The notes beneath the pieces were generated by a model. It had not been told where the DNA came from and did no database searches. It saw only the letters and a program-made list of their open reading frames with translations. DNA of 64,000 nt from Obelidium mucronatum (taxonomy: Eukaryota > Chytridiomycota > Chytridiomycetes > Chytridiales > Chytriomycetaceae). The translations under genes were made by a program, and so were the position numbers. How positions within the stretch are numbered: the first letter of the stretch is position 1; each line of letters opens with the position of its first letter. Shown here piece after piece: positions 19,677 to 30,177 of the stretch. The stretch spans positions 1 to 64,000 of the forward strand of contig JAIVFH010000076.1 of the NCBI GenBank assembly GCA_025765595.1. The letters are read 5' to 3'.

Positions 19677-20560
19677 TTATAGCGTGCGCACCGTGAACCG
19701 CCCCTTCGTGACTGCGCTGTCGCTGAAGATATCTCCCCCCCTCGCTCTGGCTTCTTGAACGCCCGCATTCAAACCTCCAAGCTCTTTTGGAAGCGACTGT
19801 GAACCAATCGTTCCACGAATACTATTCTTCCTGCTCTCGCTCTCGCTTCGCCAATGTCTCCTCGGCGGCGTCAAGAACCGGTTATCCCAGTCGTCGTCAT
19901 TCCCTTGAGTTTGAATTCCATTCGCAGAGTCATTCCTTGAGTGGCAGCTAATGCCAGAAACGGATAGCCTGGGTGCACTCCCAAAGGACAATGTCGGAGA
20001 ATGAGGAGACTCGGGAGAAGTAACTATCACGGGTTGCCGCAAGATCTCAGATTCTGTTTGTGAGTTTTCCTCCATTGCTGATGAGGGCGATAATGATGAT
20101 TCCATCGCCATCAAAGAACTTATTGCACTGGCAATATCATCATGTTGCTTATCACCGATACGATAAGAATAACAGCTTCCACGTCTATATTCTCTTGTCT
20201 TTGGTGCCGATGGTCCTGACAGAATAAAATAAAACAAGTTTAAGGGGTCGGGAGCCACCAAGTGCCATATCAATTATGTTTACCAGACAATCTTGAAGAC
20301 GAATCAAGTGAATCCTCAAACCAATTATCTTCCTGTTCTTTGTGTACAGATGTTGCTTGCAGTGATTCCTTTGCAGAGGACGGAAACGCATGTAGCCAAG
20401 CTGTTGGCGATTGCAGGTTATGGATATCTGCCGTCGACAGTTTCCGCGGAGATACAAACAGCTGCGGAGGTTTCATTCGAGGTGCCATTTTGTTGAAAGT
20501 AGTGGTAGTCGTGGTAGTTGTAGAGTGGCTTGGTAACAGTGGTAAGGGGAATTCAGCCAT
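19677..20560 (-). CDS. Ser/Pro-rich protein with C-terminal RFTV motif
   Basis: Two exons (20560-20284 and 20215-19677) encode 271 residues in frame. The sequence is mostly disordered and rich in Ser, Thr and Pro, with many SP/TP sites (SPESPHSPT, FLTPPRRHW). It has a Thr run near the N-terminus and ends KGRFTVRTL. KGRFxV matches the R-F-x-V peptide bound by the CCT domain of SPAK/OSR1-type kinases, but that link is only a motif match. I do not recognise the family. It overlaps no other gene and is convergent with the ceramidase-like gene. Confidence 0.6.
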
Positions 20561-20903
20561 TCCTTTAATCTTTTTTTCAGTGTCTTTTGATTTCTTGGGA
20601 AGAGTGGGTTCGAACTTGTTGTCACTCTCTTTTGATTAGCGGCCGCTTTTTACACACGGTGCCCGGTAAGATAGTACAAGGGATAACTGAACAGTGCAGT
20701 GTCTTTCTTCTCGTTTGGGGTTGTGGGAAAATAATTCTATTCCTGTTTTTTTTTTGTTTATTTATTTCTTCCTGTAATGAAATGAGGGGGTGGTAATCGA
20801 ATGGAATTTTTTCCCACACCACCCTTCATTACAAGGGGAACAGTATATTGGCATGAAACAAAAGTGATAATACAGGGCTTTTATATAGGGTTATAATAAA
20901 GGG
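20561..20903. other. Intergenic, nothing recognised
   Basis: This lies between two minus-strand genes. It holds a T-rich tract near 20747-20765 and no conserved coding sequence. Confidence 0.5.
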
Positions 20904-22625
20904 CTAATAATGATATGGCAGTGAACGATAACTCGAATCACCACCACCGCCACCAGTACCACTATTACTGCTACTACTACTCGCACTCACATAACTAACT
21001 CCACTGTTCATTCTATTATTCAGGTGATAGGGCGGTTCATTTTGATTATATTGCGTTGTGCTTGAAGTTGCATAATGATCACGATAAACCGATTGCCCAT
21101 AGTATTGGAGACCAGGGTTAGGAGAGTATATTGGCGCTGTACTATAGTGTTGGTAGTGAGAGGTATAGGCAGGATGAGGATGTGGCGCAGCTGAAGAAGA
21201 ATGGATTTGTGTTGGTCTCGGCTGTTGAGATAATTTTGGATAGTATTGAGAAGATGAGGGAATCTGATAACTAGTCGCCGCTGAGTAATTCGACGGATAA
21301 GAATATGGTTGTTGTTGATGTTGTTGCCGAGTCGGCGGTGGGAGATAGCCATAGGCAAAAGGTTGATGTTGCTGCTGTTGTTGTGGATACGAATAAGATC
21401 GCGGAGGAAGAGAAGGAGGAGGACGTTGAGAAGGGAGCATGGAAACTTGATAGTTCTGAGGTTGTGATTGCGTTCGCGGGGGCGGAGCTTGAATAGATGT
21501 CTGTGACGGCACTACCACCTGTCCACCTGCCTCCGAATAAGCATTCGGTGTAATTATCGTCGGCAGCGCTATTTGAATCCGCGTTTTTTTTGTTTGACGT
21601 GACGATATGCCTTCATCTGAGGATATAATTGCATCAGAGTCATCCTCGGCATATCTGACAGGCAATTGTTTTGCACGTCGCGTAGACAAATTTCCTCTCT
21701 GGTATGAAGAATCCGCCATACATGGCTCTGTGGGTTTACTTTTCTTGGACACTACTGGCTCGTCGTCCGATGTCAAAACGGGAGACGTTGAGATTTCAAT
21801 CACTTTTCTAGGTCGCCCACGTCTTCGAGGCACTTGATGCGGTGGTTCGGAGCTACTTGTTGGTGCAGACTGTCTTCTCTTTTTCCTAGAGACTCGCTCA
21901 TGATCATCATCCTCTGAATCATCATTGGAATCATCCACAGTCTCATCAGATTCTTCTTCAATTTCAGTCCCTTCCTCTTCTGATGAAGAAAGATTAAATA
22001 GGGTAGGCCGCAGAGATCTTCCAACAGAATCCCCAGCTCGTGACCGATTTCGTGCTCGCAATGCTCGCCCACCCTCCTCGACTTTATCCGTCTTTATAAT
22101 CACAGACTCCTTCTCCTTCAGCTTTTTTTCCTTTTCTTCTTCTTCGATATTAACTACAACCCATGTAACTCTATCTTTCACACTCGTTCGTCTTCCTTTA
22201 GGTCGTCCCCGTTTCCTGGAAACTGTTTGTTTTTCGACACCATTCTCATCACCGTCACCATCATCATCAGCAGCAACAACAGAAGAGCGTGCCATTTCCT
22301 CTAGTTTTAGTTTCTCGTTGTGTTGCGCAAGTTGTTTCTGGGACGTTGGGCATATTGGGGTAAATTTTAGAAAGTCAGTTGCAAAAGGGGCTTCAAAGTT
22401 GGACATTTCCGATGGCGCGGGTGATGGAGATCTGCTGGAATGAATAGATTTTTCTTTCTTTACTGGAGAAGGAGAAGATATAAACGGTTGTTCAGTCGGT
22501 TTTCTCAGCGGAAGAAAGTGGTTTAATATGGACAGAGTTTTTGTAGTTCCAAGAGACTTCAGTGATTGTGGAATAGTAGTAGTAGTCGTACTATCAACAG
22601 CACTAGCTGAACCGGCAAGGCCCTC
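20904..22625 (-). CDS. AT-hook nuclear protein (5' end unresolved)
   Basis: The frame is open from an apparent splice acceptor at 22625 to the stop at 20904, about 573 residues. The first in-frame ATG is at 22406, giving 500 residues. At least one exon lies upstream (ending near 22675, before GTGAGC) but has no ATG in its own frame, so the true start is not settled. The product has two AT-hook cores, RKRGRPKGR and RRRGRPRKV, which bind the minor groove of AT-rich DNA. It also has acidic and basic stretches typical of chromatin proteins (SSSEEEGTEIEEE, SEDDDHE). The C-terminal half is rich in Gln, Pro, Ser and Tyr and ends in a Ser/Gly tail. It is probably nuclear; its specific role is unknown. 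Confidence 0.7.
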   Translation of the reverse strand, partial: EGLAGSASAVDSTTTTTIPQSLKSLGTTKTLSILNHFLPLRKPTEQPFISSPSPVKKEKSIHSSRSPSPAPSEMSNFEAPFATDFLKFTPICPTSQKQLAQHNEKLKLEEMARSSVVAADDDGDGDENGVEKQTVSRKRGRPKGRRTSVKDRVTWVVVNIEEEEKEKKLKEKESVIIKTDKVEEGGRALRARNRSRAGDSVGRSLRPTLFNLSSSEEEGTEIEEESDETVDDSNDDSEDDDHERVSRKKRRQSAPTSSSEPPHQVPRRRGRPRKVIEISTSPVLTSDDEPVVSKKSKPTEPCMADSSYQRGNLSTRRAKQLPVRYAEDDSDAIISSDEGISSRQTKKTRIQIALPTIITPNAYSEAGGQVVVPSQTSIQAPPPRTQSQPQNYQVSMLPSQRPPPSLPPRSYSYPQQQQQHQPFAYGYLPPPTRQQHQQQPYSYPSNYSAATSYQIPSSSQYYPKLSQQPRPTQIHSSSAAPHPHPAYTSHYQHYSTAPIYSPNPGLQYYGQSVYRDHYATSSTTQYNQNEPPYHLNNRMNSGVSYVSASSSSSNSGTGGGGGDSSYRSLPYHY

Positions 22626-22675
22626 CTACAACACCGCAATGTCAGTTGTTGTAATTTCAGGTATTCGAGCTCACA

Positions 22676-23396
22676 TCAACAGTTCCCCGCAACAACGCCC
22701 GCCGAATCCGAAACTGCAAAGAAGGTGGCAAAAACGCAAAGCCAATCAGGTTTTCTTCATGTGCAATGTGTGCAAGTAGTTGTGGGGTGACACATCTCCT
22801 GTCATTTTTAAGGTTGATTGTTTTGATCAGTTTAAAAGCAGACCGCCTAAAAGAGAAAGAGGCAAAAGCTGACCAGTGCTGCCACGAGCGAGAAAGTGTG
22901 CTTTTTGATGTTATTCGGGAGGTTTCTAGGCCCAATTCTGGCTTCTAAATGGGGTTGAACGAAGTGGCGGTCAGCGTATTCGAGAGTCTTTACTGCCCAA
23001 CTACACAGGCACTCTGCCGAACCTCATTTTCAGACCGTCGACATTGACTGCAAACACGGGTTGTGTATGAAAACAGCTGTGGAGCTGATCTTGTGGCGGA
23101 TTCAGGGGAGGTCCATGTGGGTGATCTATCAGGACAGCCAATGGTGACCGAGAACTGATAAAACACCAGCGAATCCAGAAAGAGGTTGGTGTAAATACAT
23201 GACCGGGTGCAGGCACATAGAGGCGTCTCACCTGTTCCAACATGTTGTGGATCAAGTTTATTATTGGATAGAAATTTTTAGTTTTTTTTTTTCTACGATT
23301 TATGGATAAGAAAAAAATTAAGAATATGTGATATTTAATATTGGAATAAAAGAAAGTTTACGAAAAACCAAAGATAAAACATATTAACACAATTTG
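22676..23396. other. Upstream region of the AT-hook gene with unassigned open frames
   Basis: The minus strand at 22676-22800 is open and reads CVTPQLLAHIAHEENL, a plausible 5' exon of the AT-hook gene, but I cannot find its start. Another minus-strand frame at 23001-23255 has an ATG and no recognisable domain. The segment 23260-23390 is AT-rich and contains the 3' flank of the SKA1 gene. Confidence 0.35.
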
Positions 23397-24517
23397 TCAC
23401 AAGATAACAATTCGAGTATCACCACCACCACGAACTTCCTTAATTCTGCCCAAATGTCTGGCCAAAGCAAGCACATTTCTTCCCAAAGGATCCAACTTGA
23501 ACCCAAGACCCAGCCCATTTTTATCAGGTCGACCGTTAACGGCCCCAGAACTCCACCAGGCGTCTTTAATCTCACGCTCCATCAAAAATGACTTTCCTTT
23601 GGTGGCTTCATTGCAAGATTTCTTGTGTTCCCAGAATCGGTCACGTTGCAGTTTATTCATTTTGGCATGTGGAATTTTTAGAGTTGCATATTTAGCGGCC
23701 ACCAGCTTATTAAACTCTGCAAGAGACGCATTAATTTTTTCGAGTGTTAGACGGTTCAGTAGATATTTGGGCAGTGCGTCAAACTGGAAAAAAAATATCA
23801 GTTATCACTTGTACCACAAAAGGAGAAAAAAAAGGATCATTTACCTCTTCATCCGATAATAACGAAATGGCTAAATTCATTTTCTTTGGCGGGGCTGGTT
23901 GTGGTGGTTGTTCGCAAGGGTCAAGGATGGGCTGTGCTGTGGTGGAATCATGGGTTTCATCGCTGGCCAATTGTTCTTCTTCTTGAGCTTTTTTTTCCTT
24001 TACGTGATTCAGTTGTTGCTGTTGGTGCTGCTGCTGTTGCTGTTGCTGTTGTCGCTGCAGCTTTTCCTCTTCTTGTTTCTTCAACTTCAAGCCAACTTTC
24101 TTGTCGACTTCCTTTTCCAAATCAAACAGCTCAAGAAAGCGCACCGCATCCTGCAACGCGAGCGCCTCAGTTTCTGCGACGCGCTTGCGTTCGCATTCCT
24201 GGGCTTCTTTTTTCTGGGCAAAGAGGGTGAGTGATGTGGCCAAAGAACGCGTGCGGCACTGTGTTTTGTTGTTTTGTTTTGAATCAATCAACGAAGAAAA
24301 CAAAGAAAAACAAAGAAACAAAAAAACAAAAAAAACAAAAAAGAAAGAAAAAAGAAAAACCAACTTCCGCGTCGTACAGCGCCGCCAGCGCCTCGTTGAA
24401 CAAATCGTCGACGGCCGCGCCGCCCGGCCGCAGCGTGCGGCTCTGCGCGGCGTCTGCGAGCACCTGCAGCAGCCGCGTTGCGTGCGAAAGCGCCGTGAGC
24501 GGCGTCGTGTTGTCCAT
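23397..24517 (-). CDS. SKA1: Spindle and kinetochore-associated protein 1 (SKA1) homologue
   Basis: Three exons (24517-24365, 24213-23845, 23783-23397) encode 302 residues in frame. Residues 1-~120 form a helical, coiled-coil N-terminus interrupted by a Gln/His run. The last ~129 residues match the SKA1 microtubule-binding winged-helix domain: LPKYLLNRLTLEKINASLAE, a KYATLK segment, a conserved Phe/Trp core, and the diagnostic ending EVRGGGDTRIVIL (human EVRGGGLTRYVI). The Ska complex couples kinetochores to depolymerising microtubules. Many fungi use the Dam1/DASH complex instead, so an intact SKA1 points to an early-diverging lineage. It shares a ~106-bp divergent promoter with the GST kappa gene, and its first exon is very GC-rich. 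Confidence 0.88.
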
Positions 24518-24623
24518 TCTTTTTCGCTCTTTTTTATTTGGTTTCTTTTTATTTGCTTTGCTTTGCTTTGTTGAAATAAATAGAATAAAAGGAATAAAAT
24601 TAAAACAGAGAATAAAGAGACAA
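24518..24623. promoter_or_regulatory. Short bidirectional promoter SKA1/GSTK
   Basis: Only 106 bp separate two divergent start codons. The interval is A/T-rich (TTTATTTGC and GAAATAAATAG words), in sharp contrast to the GC-rich first exons on both sides. Confidence 0.6.
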
Positions 24624-25414
24624 ATGTCGTCCGTCAAAGTGTACTACGATGTCGTGTCGCCGTATTCGTGGTTCGGCGTCGAGCTGCTGCTGCGCTACAA
24701 GCCGCGGTGGCCGGCCGTGGCCTTTGAGCTGGTGCCCTTCTCGCTGGGCGCCGTGATGAAGCTGGCGGGCAATGTGCCGCCCGCAACGAATCCCTTCAAG
24801 GGAAAGCAGCTCTTAAAGGAAATAAAATGCCTGAAGGACATGTACGACGTGGACATTGGCTATCCAGCGGGTTCGTTTTCAGAGTATGCTTATGTTCGAG
24901 AATGTGCTTACAAATCCCGTAAAACTCAAAGAGTTTCCCCAAATGACCCTTCACGCTCAGCGTATTCTCACGGCATTGAGACTCCAAAAGAGTCCCCAGC
25001 TTGAAAACGCGTCGAAGGCCTTTTGGGTAAGCAATGACACAACAACCTCATGAAGAGTTTTCCTCATACACATTATTCTAGAAACTCTATTGGCATGATA
25101 AGAAAAGCATCACGTCGCCCTCTGATCTATTCGAGTACCTTTCACCACTTGTCGGCTCCGAAGCTGCGAAACGCCTGATTGAAGTTGACTCACAGTCACC
25201 GCAAGTAAAAACTGCACTCATCGAAGCTACCAATGAGGCTGTAAATACTCACGGCGCTTTCGGAGCCCCCTGGATCGTTGTCGAACGCGCTTCCGACAAG
25301 TCATCAATGACATTCTTTGGAAGCGACAAACTTGAGGCAATTGCTTGGTTCCTCAATCAAAAATACGAAGGCCCATGTCCACCAGGATACAAAACCTCCA
25401 ACAGCAAGCTTTAA
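24624..25414 (+). CDS. Glutathione S-transferase kappa-like (DsbA fold), frameshifted
   Basis: Two exons (24624-25026 and 25082-25414) encode a GST kappa / 2-hydroxychromene-2-carboxylate isomerase-type protein. The N-terminal VYYDVVSPYSWFGVELLLRY matches the YDVxSPYSW active-site region. NTHGAFGAPWIVV is the cis-Pro loop, and FFGSDKLE is the conserved C-terminal motif. After YPAG the frame must change by one base to continue into MLMFENVLTNPVKLKEFP, which is needed for the rest of exon 1. Removing one base from the T-run at 24876-24879 restores a continuous 244-residue protein, so the exons as given are one base too long. No plausible intron explains this. It could be a sequencing error, an allele defect or programmed frameshifting. 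Such enzymes are usually mitochondrial or peroxisomal. Confidence 0.8.
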
Positions 25415-25473
25415 ATTCACGAAATTAAAAATCGAATTGTTCTTTTTTTTTTTATTGTTTTGTTTTCAAATAT

Positions 25474-26643
25474 TCAAAACCTTCCCCGACTCACCCACGT
25501 TTTCACAAACGCAAACCAATACATGGCTCCAAAGACACCGCCACCCACATGCCCTGCACTGTCCACCAGCCCTTGCTTCCCTGAACTCGCCATGTAAAAA
25601 TCATATGCCAAATACCCTCCAATTCCGACAATACTTGGAACTTCAATAAAGAAAAACAGAGTTATTGGGTGCATGGGAAACGTTAAGGCATATAGAAGGA
25701 GAAACCCGCTGATTGACCCCGACGCGCCATGAGAGGACGTGTCATTAAAACTGGGCACAGGTGGCATATATGGTCGATTTTGCTGAGGAAAGAAAATGCT
25801 GGTTTGCACTGGTGGTGGCGGAGCAAGTTGACGATGGCCCTTGGTTGCGGGTTGAATGTATCGAGTGTATATCAAGTGAACAGTTGATGAAAAAGCCCCC
25901 GCTGTCAGGTAAAACATGAGGAACCGATTGGGCCCAAGAATACCCATCACAATCCTTCCAAAACTGTGAAGGACAAACATGTTGAGACCAAAATGAAGAA
26001 GCATGCTATGAGAAAATGCACATGAGATGGTCGTCCACCAGCGACCGGCTTCCAAAGATTCCCAACTACACATTCGCAAAAAAAACAAGTCAGTGACTAA
26101 GTCATGAATACAAAATCACCCACTTTGACATGAAATTCTCTCGCATAAAGATGAGCATAGCATTGTTTCCTTGCTGGCTCTCAGCATAAGCAACTTGCCA
26201 CATTACAAAGACTGGATAAAGGTCACATCGTCAGTCAAAACACCTCCAACCATGCCCCAACACCCAAAAACTCAATCCCACTCACCAACAGTATTTATTC
26301 CGATAATCAAGTATAGAACCACGGCTGGGTCTAATTCCGCTTGACTCCGTCTGCCCGTAAACCTTATCGGGTTCAGCGAAGCTGAGTTTGACCACTTGCT
26401 TGAAGAAAACGACCGCTTGAGAGGCTCCAGCAGGCGATACGAAGCCAAGGGTGTGGTTGGAGTCCGTGGCAAGGAGGGGCCAGGCCCAGAGTGCACCCTG
26501 GACACCTGGCAAGACACAGACAACGACGCCAGCACCGATCCGCGGATAACTCGACCAGCCGCTGGATCAAACGGAACCTTCGGGTGAAACATTCGGCTAC
26601 CCAGGCGCAGGCCATATGTGGTGTTCAAAACACGCCCAAACAT
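25474..26643 (-). CDS. Mitochondrial rhomboid protease (PARL/Pcp1 type)
   Basis: Three exons (26643-26286, 26211-26124, 26065-25474) encode 345 residues in frame. The basic, Ser-rich N-terminus (RSFSSSKWS near residue 75) fits a mitochondrial presequence. The rhomboid core includes TTISCAFSHSMLLHFGLNM (conserved His/Asn in the oxyanion region), HGASGSISGF with the catalytic Ser, and SAGHVGGGVFG with the catalytic His. There are six to seven hydrophobic segments. Family members cleave single-pass substrates in the inner membrane; yeast Pcp1 processes Mgm1 and Ccp1. A Pro-rich insertion of about 30 residues precedes the GASG motif. Confidence 0.88.
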
Positions 26644-26694
26644 GTAGGATTTTATTCAAAGTCGATTTATTTTTTTTTTAATTCTGACTCACAC

Positions 26695-29600
26695 TCACAA
26701 AAACTTGTCCTCTGCTGCTGTTGCTTCGTCAATCGCGTCGCTGTCAACACCACCACTCTGAACAAGATTGCGGATCTTCTCAACAATCGCAGGACTCATC
26801 CCTCCAGAAGTTTTGGCTACGACAGGCTTTCGCGTCTTGTGCAACAAAGAGCCGCTGCTTTCCTTTTCACTGACGCTATCCAGATTCATTCCATTATTGT
26901 CCTTCATTGCAAAAGCAAAAACCTTATTTGTTCCTTCAGCCGTGGGAATGGCGGGTGCAATGTTAATATTCCCAGAGTCCACCCGCGCGACAGCAGCCAG
27001 AAGCTGACTGAACCCATCAATATGCTCCGGTTCGGCTTCATGTCCCTTGGAATAGTATCCAGTATTTTGTGTGGCTTCTGCGGTAGAGTAATGCTCCTGT
27101 GGCTGCAGCTGCTCTAGGACTACATCTCCAATAATTGCTTCTTCAGCTGGAGCTGCAGAAAATCCTCCCACACCATAAAGTCCAGTTCCAGAGATAGTGC
27201 CTGCAGCAGGACCAGTGATGGGCACAGAACCCGTTTCCACAGTGGGAGAAATGGTCTCAACGACACTACCTACCAATTGCACAGACTCCATTACACCAAG
27301 ATCGTTAGAGCTTCGATCAACAGAGTCCTCATCACAAACTTCAGATACTTCCATTTCTGACAAGACTTCACTGTCAGCCACTGGGTCAAGCGAAATTGAC
27401 GGCTTCATACTTGCTTCAAAAACACCACCAATCGAAGATTCCTTAAACCCTTCCCCACTCTCCACCGGACTATTTACACCTTTTCCGTGGGCGGCATCAC
27501 CCACATTGCCTTCAGCAGACTTCAAATTTAAAGGTTGTCTGACTCTCTTCCTCTTTTCTTTCACAAAGTATTCAGGTACAGCTGGTGGCCATCCCTCAAT
27601 AATAACTCCACCTGGAATAAAGTAGGGTCCATAAATCAAGTCCTTTTGAAATACCTCGCTCAATACGCGAGATCGATCGTCTCCCAACAATTGACTCTTA
27701 TTTCCATTGACTTGAAGCGAATCCAGACCACCAACATCCTTCAATGCAAAACTCTCACCATTCGAGCCATTATTGACGACTACAAACGCGCGGAATCCAA
27801 CATATGTACAGAAAGCTCCATGCACCGGCTTCGCGGTGCGACAAGTCCTGCACTTTGGATAATTTGCATACTTTCCATCACGACATTTTGACTCTTGAAC
27901 GTGGTATCGAGCGCCCGGAGGAACCAAAAGTCCATTTAATTGGGGATTCGACACTGACGGAACAAATGGAAACGGGGAAGTTTTCAAGAGATCCGGATAG
28001 TCTTGCCGCTTTCTTTGGCCACCATTTCCAGCCGTCTTGCTCTTTGCAACAGTCTTTTTCTCCTTTAATCCATGACTGTCATTGTAATCATCATCTTCGC
28101 TTTCTTCTGCAGACGCACCCCCCCTCAATGACACGCTTATTTGATTGTCCACCAAACCATCCAATTTGACTTCTTCTTGAGGCTGCTGTGAAGGCAATAC
28201 CAGTGGTTCCTCAAGGACGTCGTCGTGAACCAACTTGGCCTTCTTCTTGCTACCTGCAACACTCCCTGTCACTTTAGCACCCAACCGCTTGGCCACAGTA
28301 GATGTAATTGCAACTGGCATCCCCACATCAGCTCCATTGGGGATAAAGTATGGCCCATACACCATATTTTCAGCTGGAACCTCGTTCATAACACGGTAAT
28401 TATCAACAGGGTCCAAAACCACAGGCTTCCCTCCAATTGTCCTTCCTTCAATCCGAATGGCATCCGCCGCTCCCACAGCAACCCCCTCATCGACTTCCAT
28501 AGGAACAGCAGCAGAATCCGAAGCATCAATAGCACCGCTTGACTCGCCAACACTTGCATCCCCAACCACAACCCCAACACCCCCAACCTCTCCGCCTGAT
28601 CCAACACCTCCTAATTCATCATCAAACTTGACCAAAAAGGCTCGAAACCCTAAAAAGAAACAATACGGCAACCTCTCGCGATGCTTCCAAATACAACTCC
28701 TGCATTTCCCACCCCCCACACACCCTTCCGCGCTTGCAAACTTTTCCTTATTCATACATCTGTCGTCCTGAACGTAGTAGTACGTGTTTGGGGGAACCAA
28801 CACTGTATTCACAGACGTATCCTTTTCAGAAGGAATGAAAGGAAACGGATCGCTAATCACCAAATCCGTAAACGGAGGCGCCCTTTTGAAATCTGGTCTG
28901 AGTTCAACAGGCAAACCCCCCATCGAAACTCTTTTCCTCTTTAAACTAGCAGCCGAGTTGGCACCAGAACTCATACTATTTCCTTTTGAATGGCCAGCAG
29001 CTGCTCCCATGGAAGCGCGCCGTGACACAGGGGCAGACAAAGACGCAGTGCTTGGCACGTGCACGTCGACTTCATCGTCTGTTTCTGCTTCTTCTTCTTG
29101 GTTCTTGTTGTTTTTTCGCGCTTTTTTGATTGCTCCTCGTGAAGTTCCAAATGAATACTTTTTCCCAGGTTTGCTGGTACCCGACTCGGTTGAATTAGAT
29201 GAAAACGAGGAAGTGGTTGACAACGAGCGTGCAGAAGATATGGACGAAGAATTATAAGTATGCGCTGTTGCTGAAAGTTTGGAATGCGTTGTAGTAGAGT
29301 TGCTGCCGGCCAAAGAGTTTGCTTTGATGCCACTTGGTTGCAAGGGGTCACTGTGGGTATGATTACTATGGCGCGGAAGCGGTGGAGTTATCCATGAAAC
29401 TGTAGGAAGCGTTGGGGCATTGATATAGTAATGATTGCTTGTTTTGCTGCAAAGAGGAGAAAAAAAAAGTGAGTACGCCGGGCGGGCATTGATAAAGGTG
29501 AAAGGAACTCACTTGACAACAACTCGCTTAAATAACGGTTCTACTTGATTCGATTTACATTCTCGAAGATAAATATTCATTCTAGTTAGGATATGGATAG

Positions 29601-30041
29601 CGCGTAGCTTCTGGCCACTGTCAAAAAAAAAAAACACAACCCAATAGAATCCAATTAACGAAAACATGGAACGAGCACCTTTTTCGAATGTAAAAACGCA
29701 CCTTTCATATAGTTGAAACTTGTCCAGGAGGAACACGAGCTGCTCAATTGAACATGGTCTGTTTCCCACTTGGAGGAGGGCCAAGAGGCACGCACGCAGG
29801 ACATTGTCGCTGTTTAAGCCAGTGTTTTTAAACGGTTAGAATCAGAGGGGGAGACACGCCACGACGTACTTTGCAATGCTCAGTGACAACTGAATCTGGT
29901 GCAAAAAGGTTGGACTTTGGTTAGCCTCCTGCAAGGCTGCAAGATATCCGAGCATGCTTAACAAACCTTTATCGAACTATCCGCTGTCGCTGCTGGTGCT
30001 GCCACTGTGGTTGTTGTGTTTTCCGCCGAGACCTCCTCCAT
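26695..30041 (-). CDS. Large protein with duplicated Cys-rich module and helix-turn-helix-like N-terminus
   Basis: Five exons (30041-29967, 29928-29870, 29809-29702, 29617-29513, 29446-26695) encode 1032 residues in frame. Residues ~45-120 are helical and end with LFKRVVVNKTSNHYYIN. The pattern resembles a HARE-type winged helix, but weakly. A Ser-rich segment follows. Two copies of a module come next, at ~316-490 and ~606-735. Each has DPFPFIPS or SPFPFVPS, then VPPNTYYYVQ or VPPGARYHV, then a Cys cluster (KCRSC or KCRTC), then GFRAF, and finally YGPYFIP about 100 residues later. The conserved Cys residues suggest zinc binding. I do not know this module. Basic stretches (KRKRVS, GQRKRQD) suggest a nuclear location. 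Confidence 0.7.
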
Positions 30042-30177
30042 TACAAAAAATATTGATAAAAATAATAAACATTATGTCCAGAAACACAACTGTATTCAGC
30101 AAAAAAACAACAAAACAGCAATAAAAAGAGAAACGAGACAAATTCACACGCATGGGGCTTATAATCCTCCCTTCCTT

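Noticed and set aside
23001..23255. An 84-residue minus-strand protein
   Set aside because: No recognisable domain, no supporting splice partner, and composition typical of chance open frame; left as unassigned.
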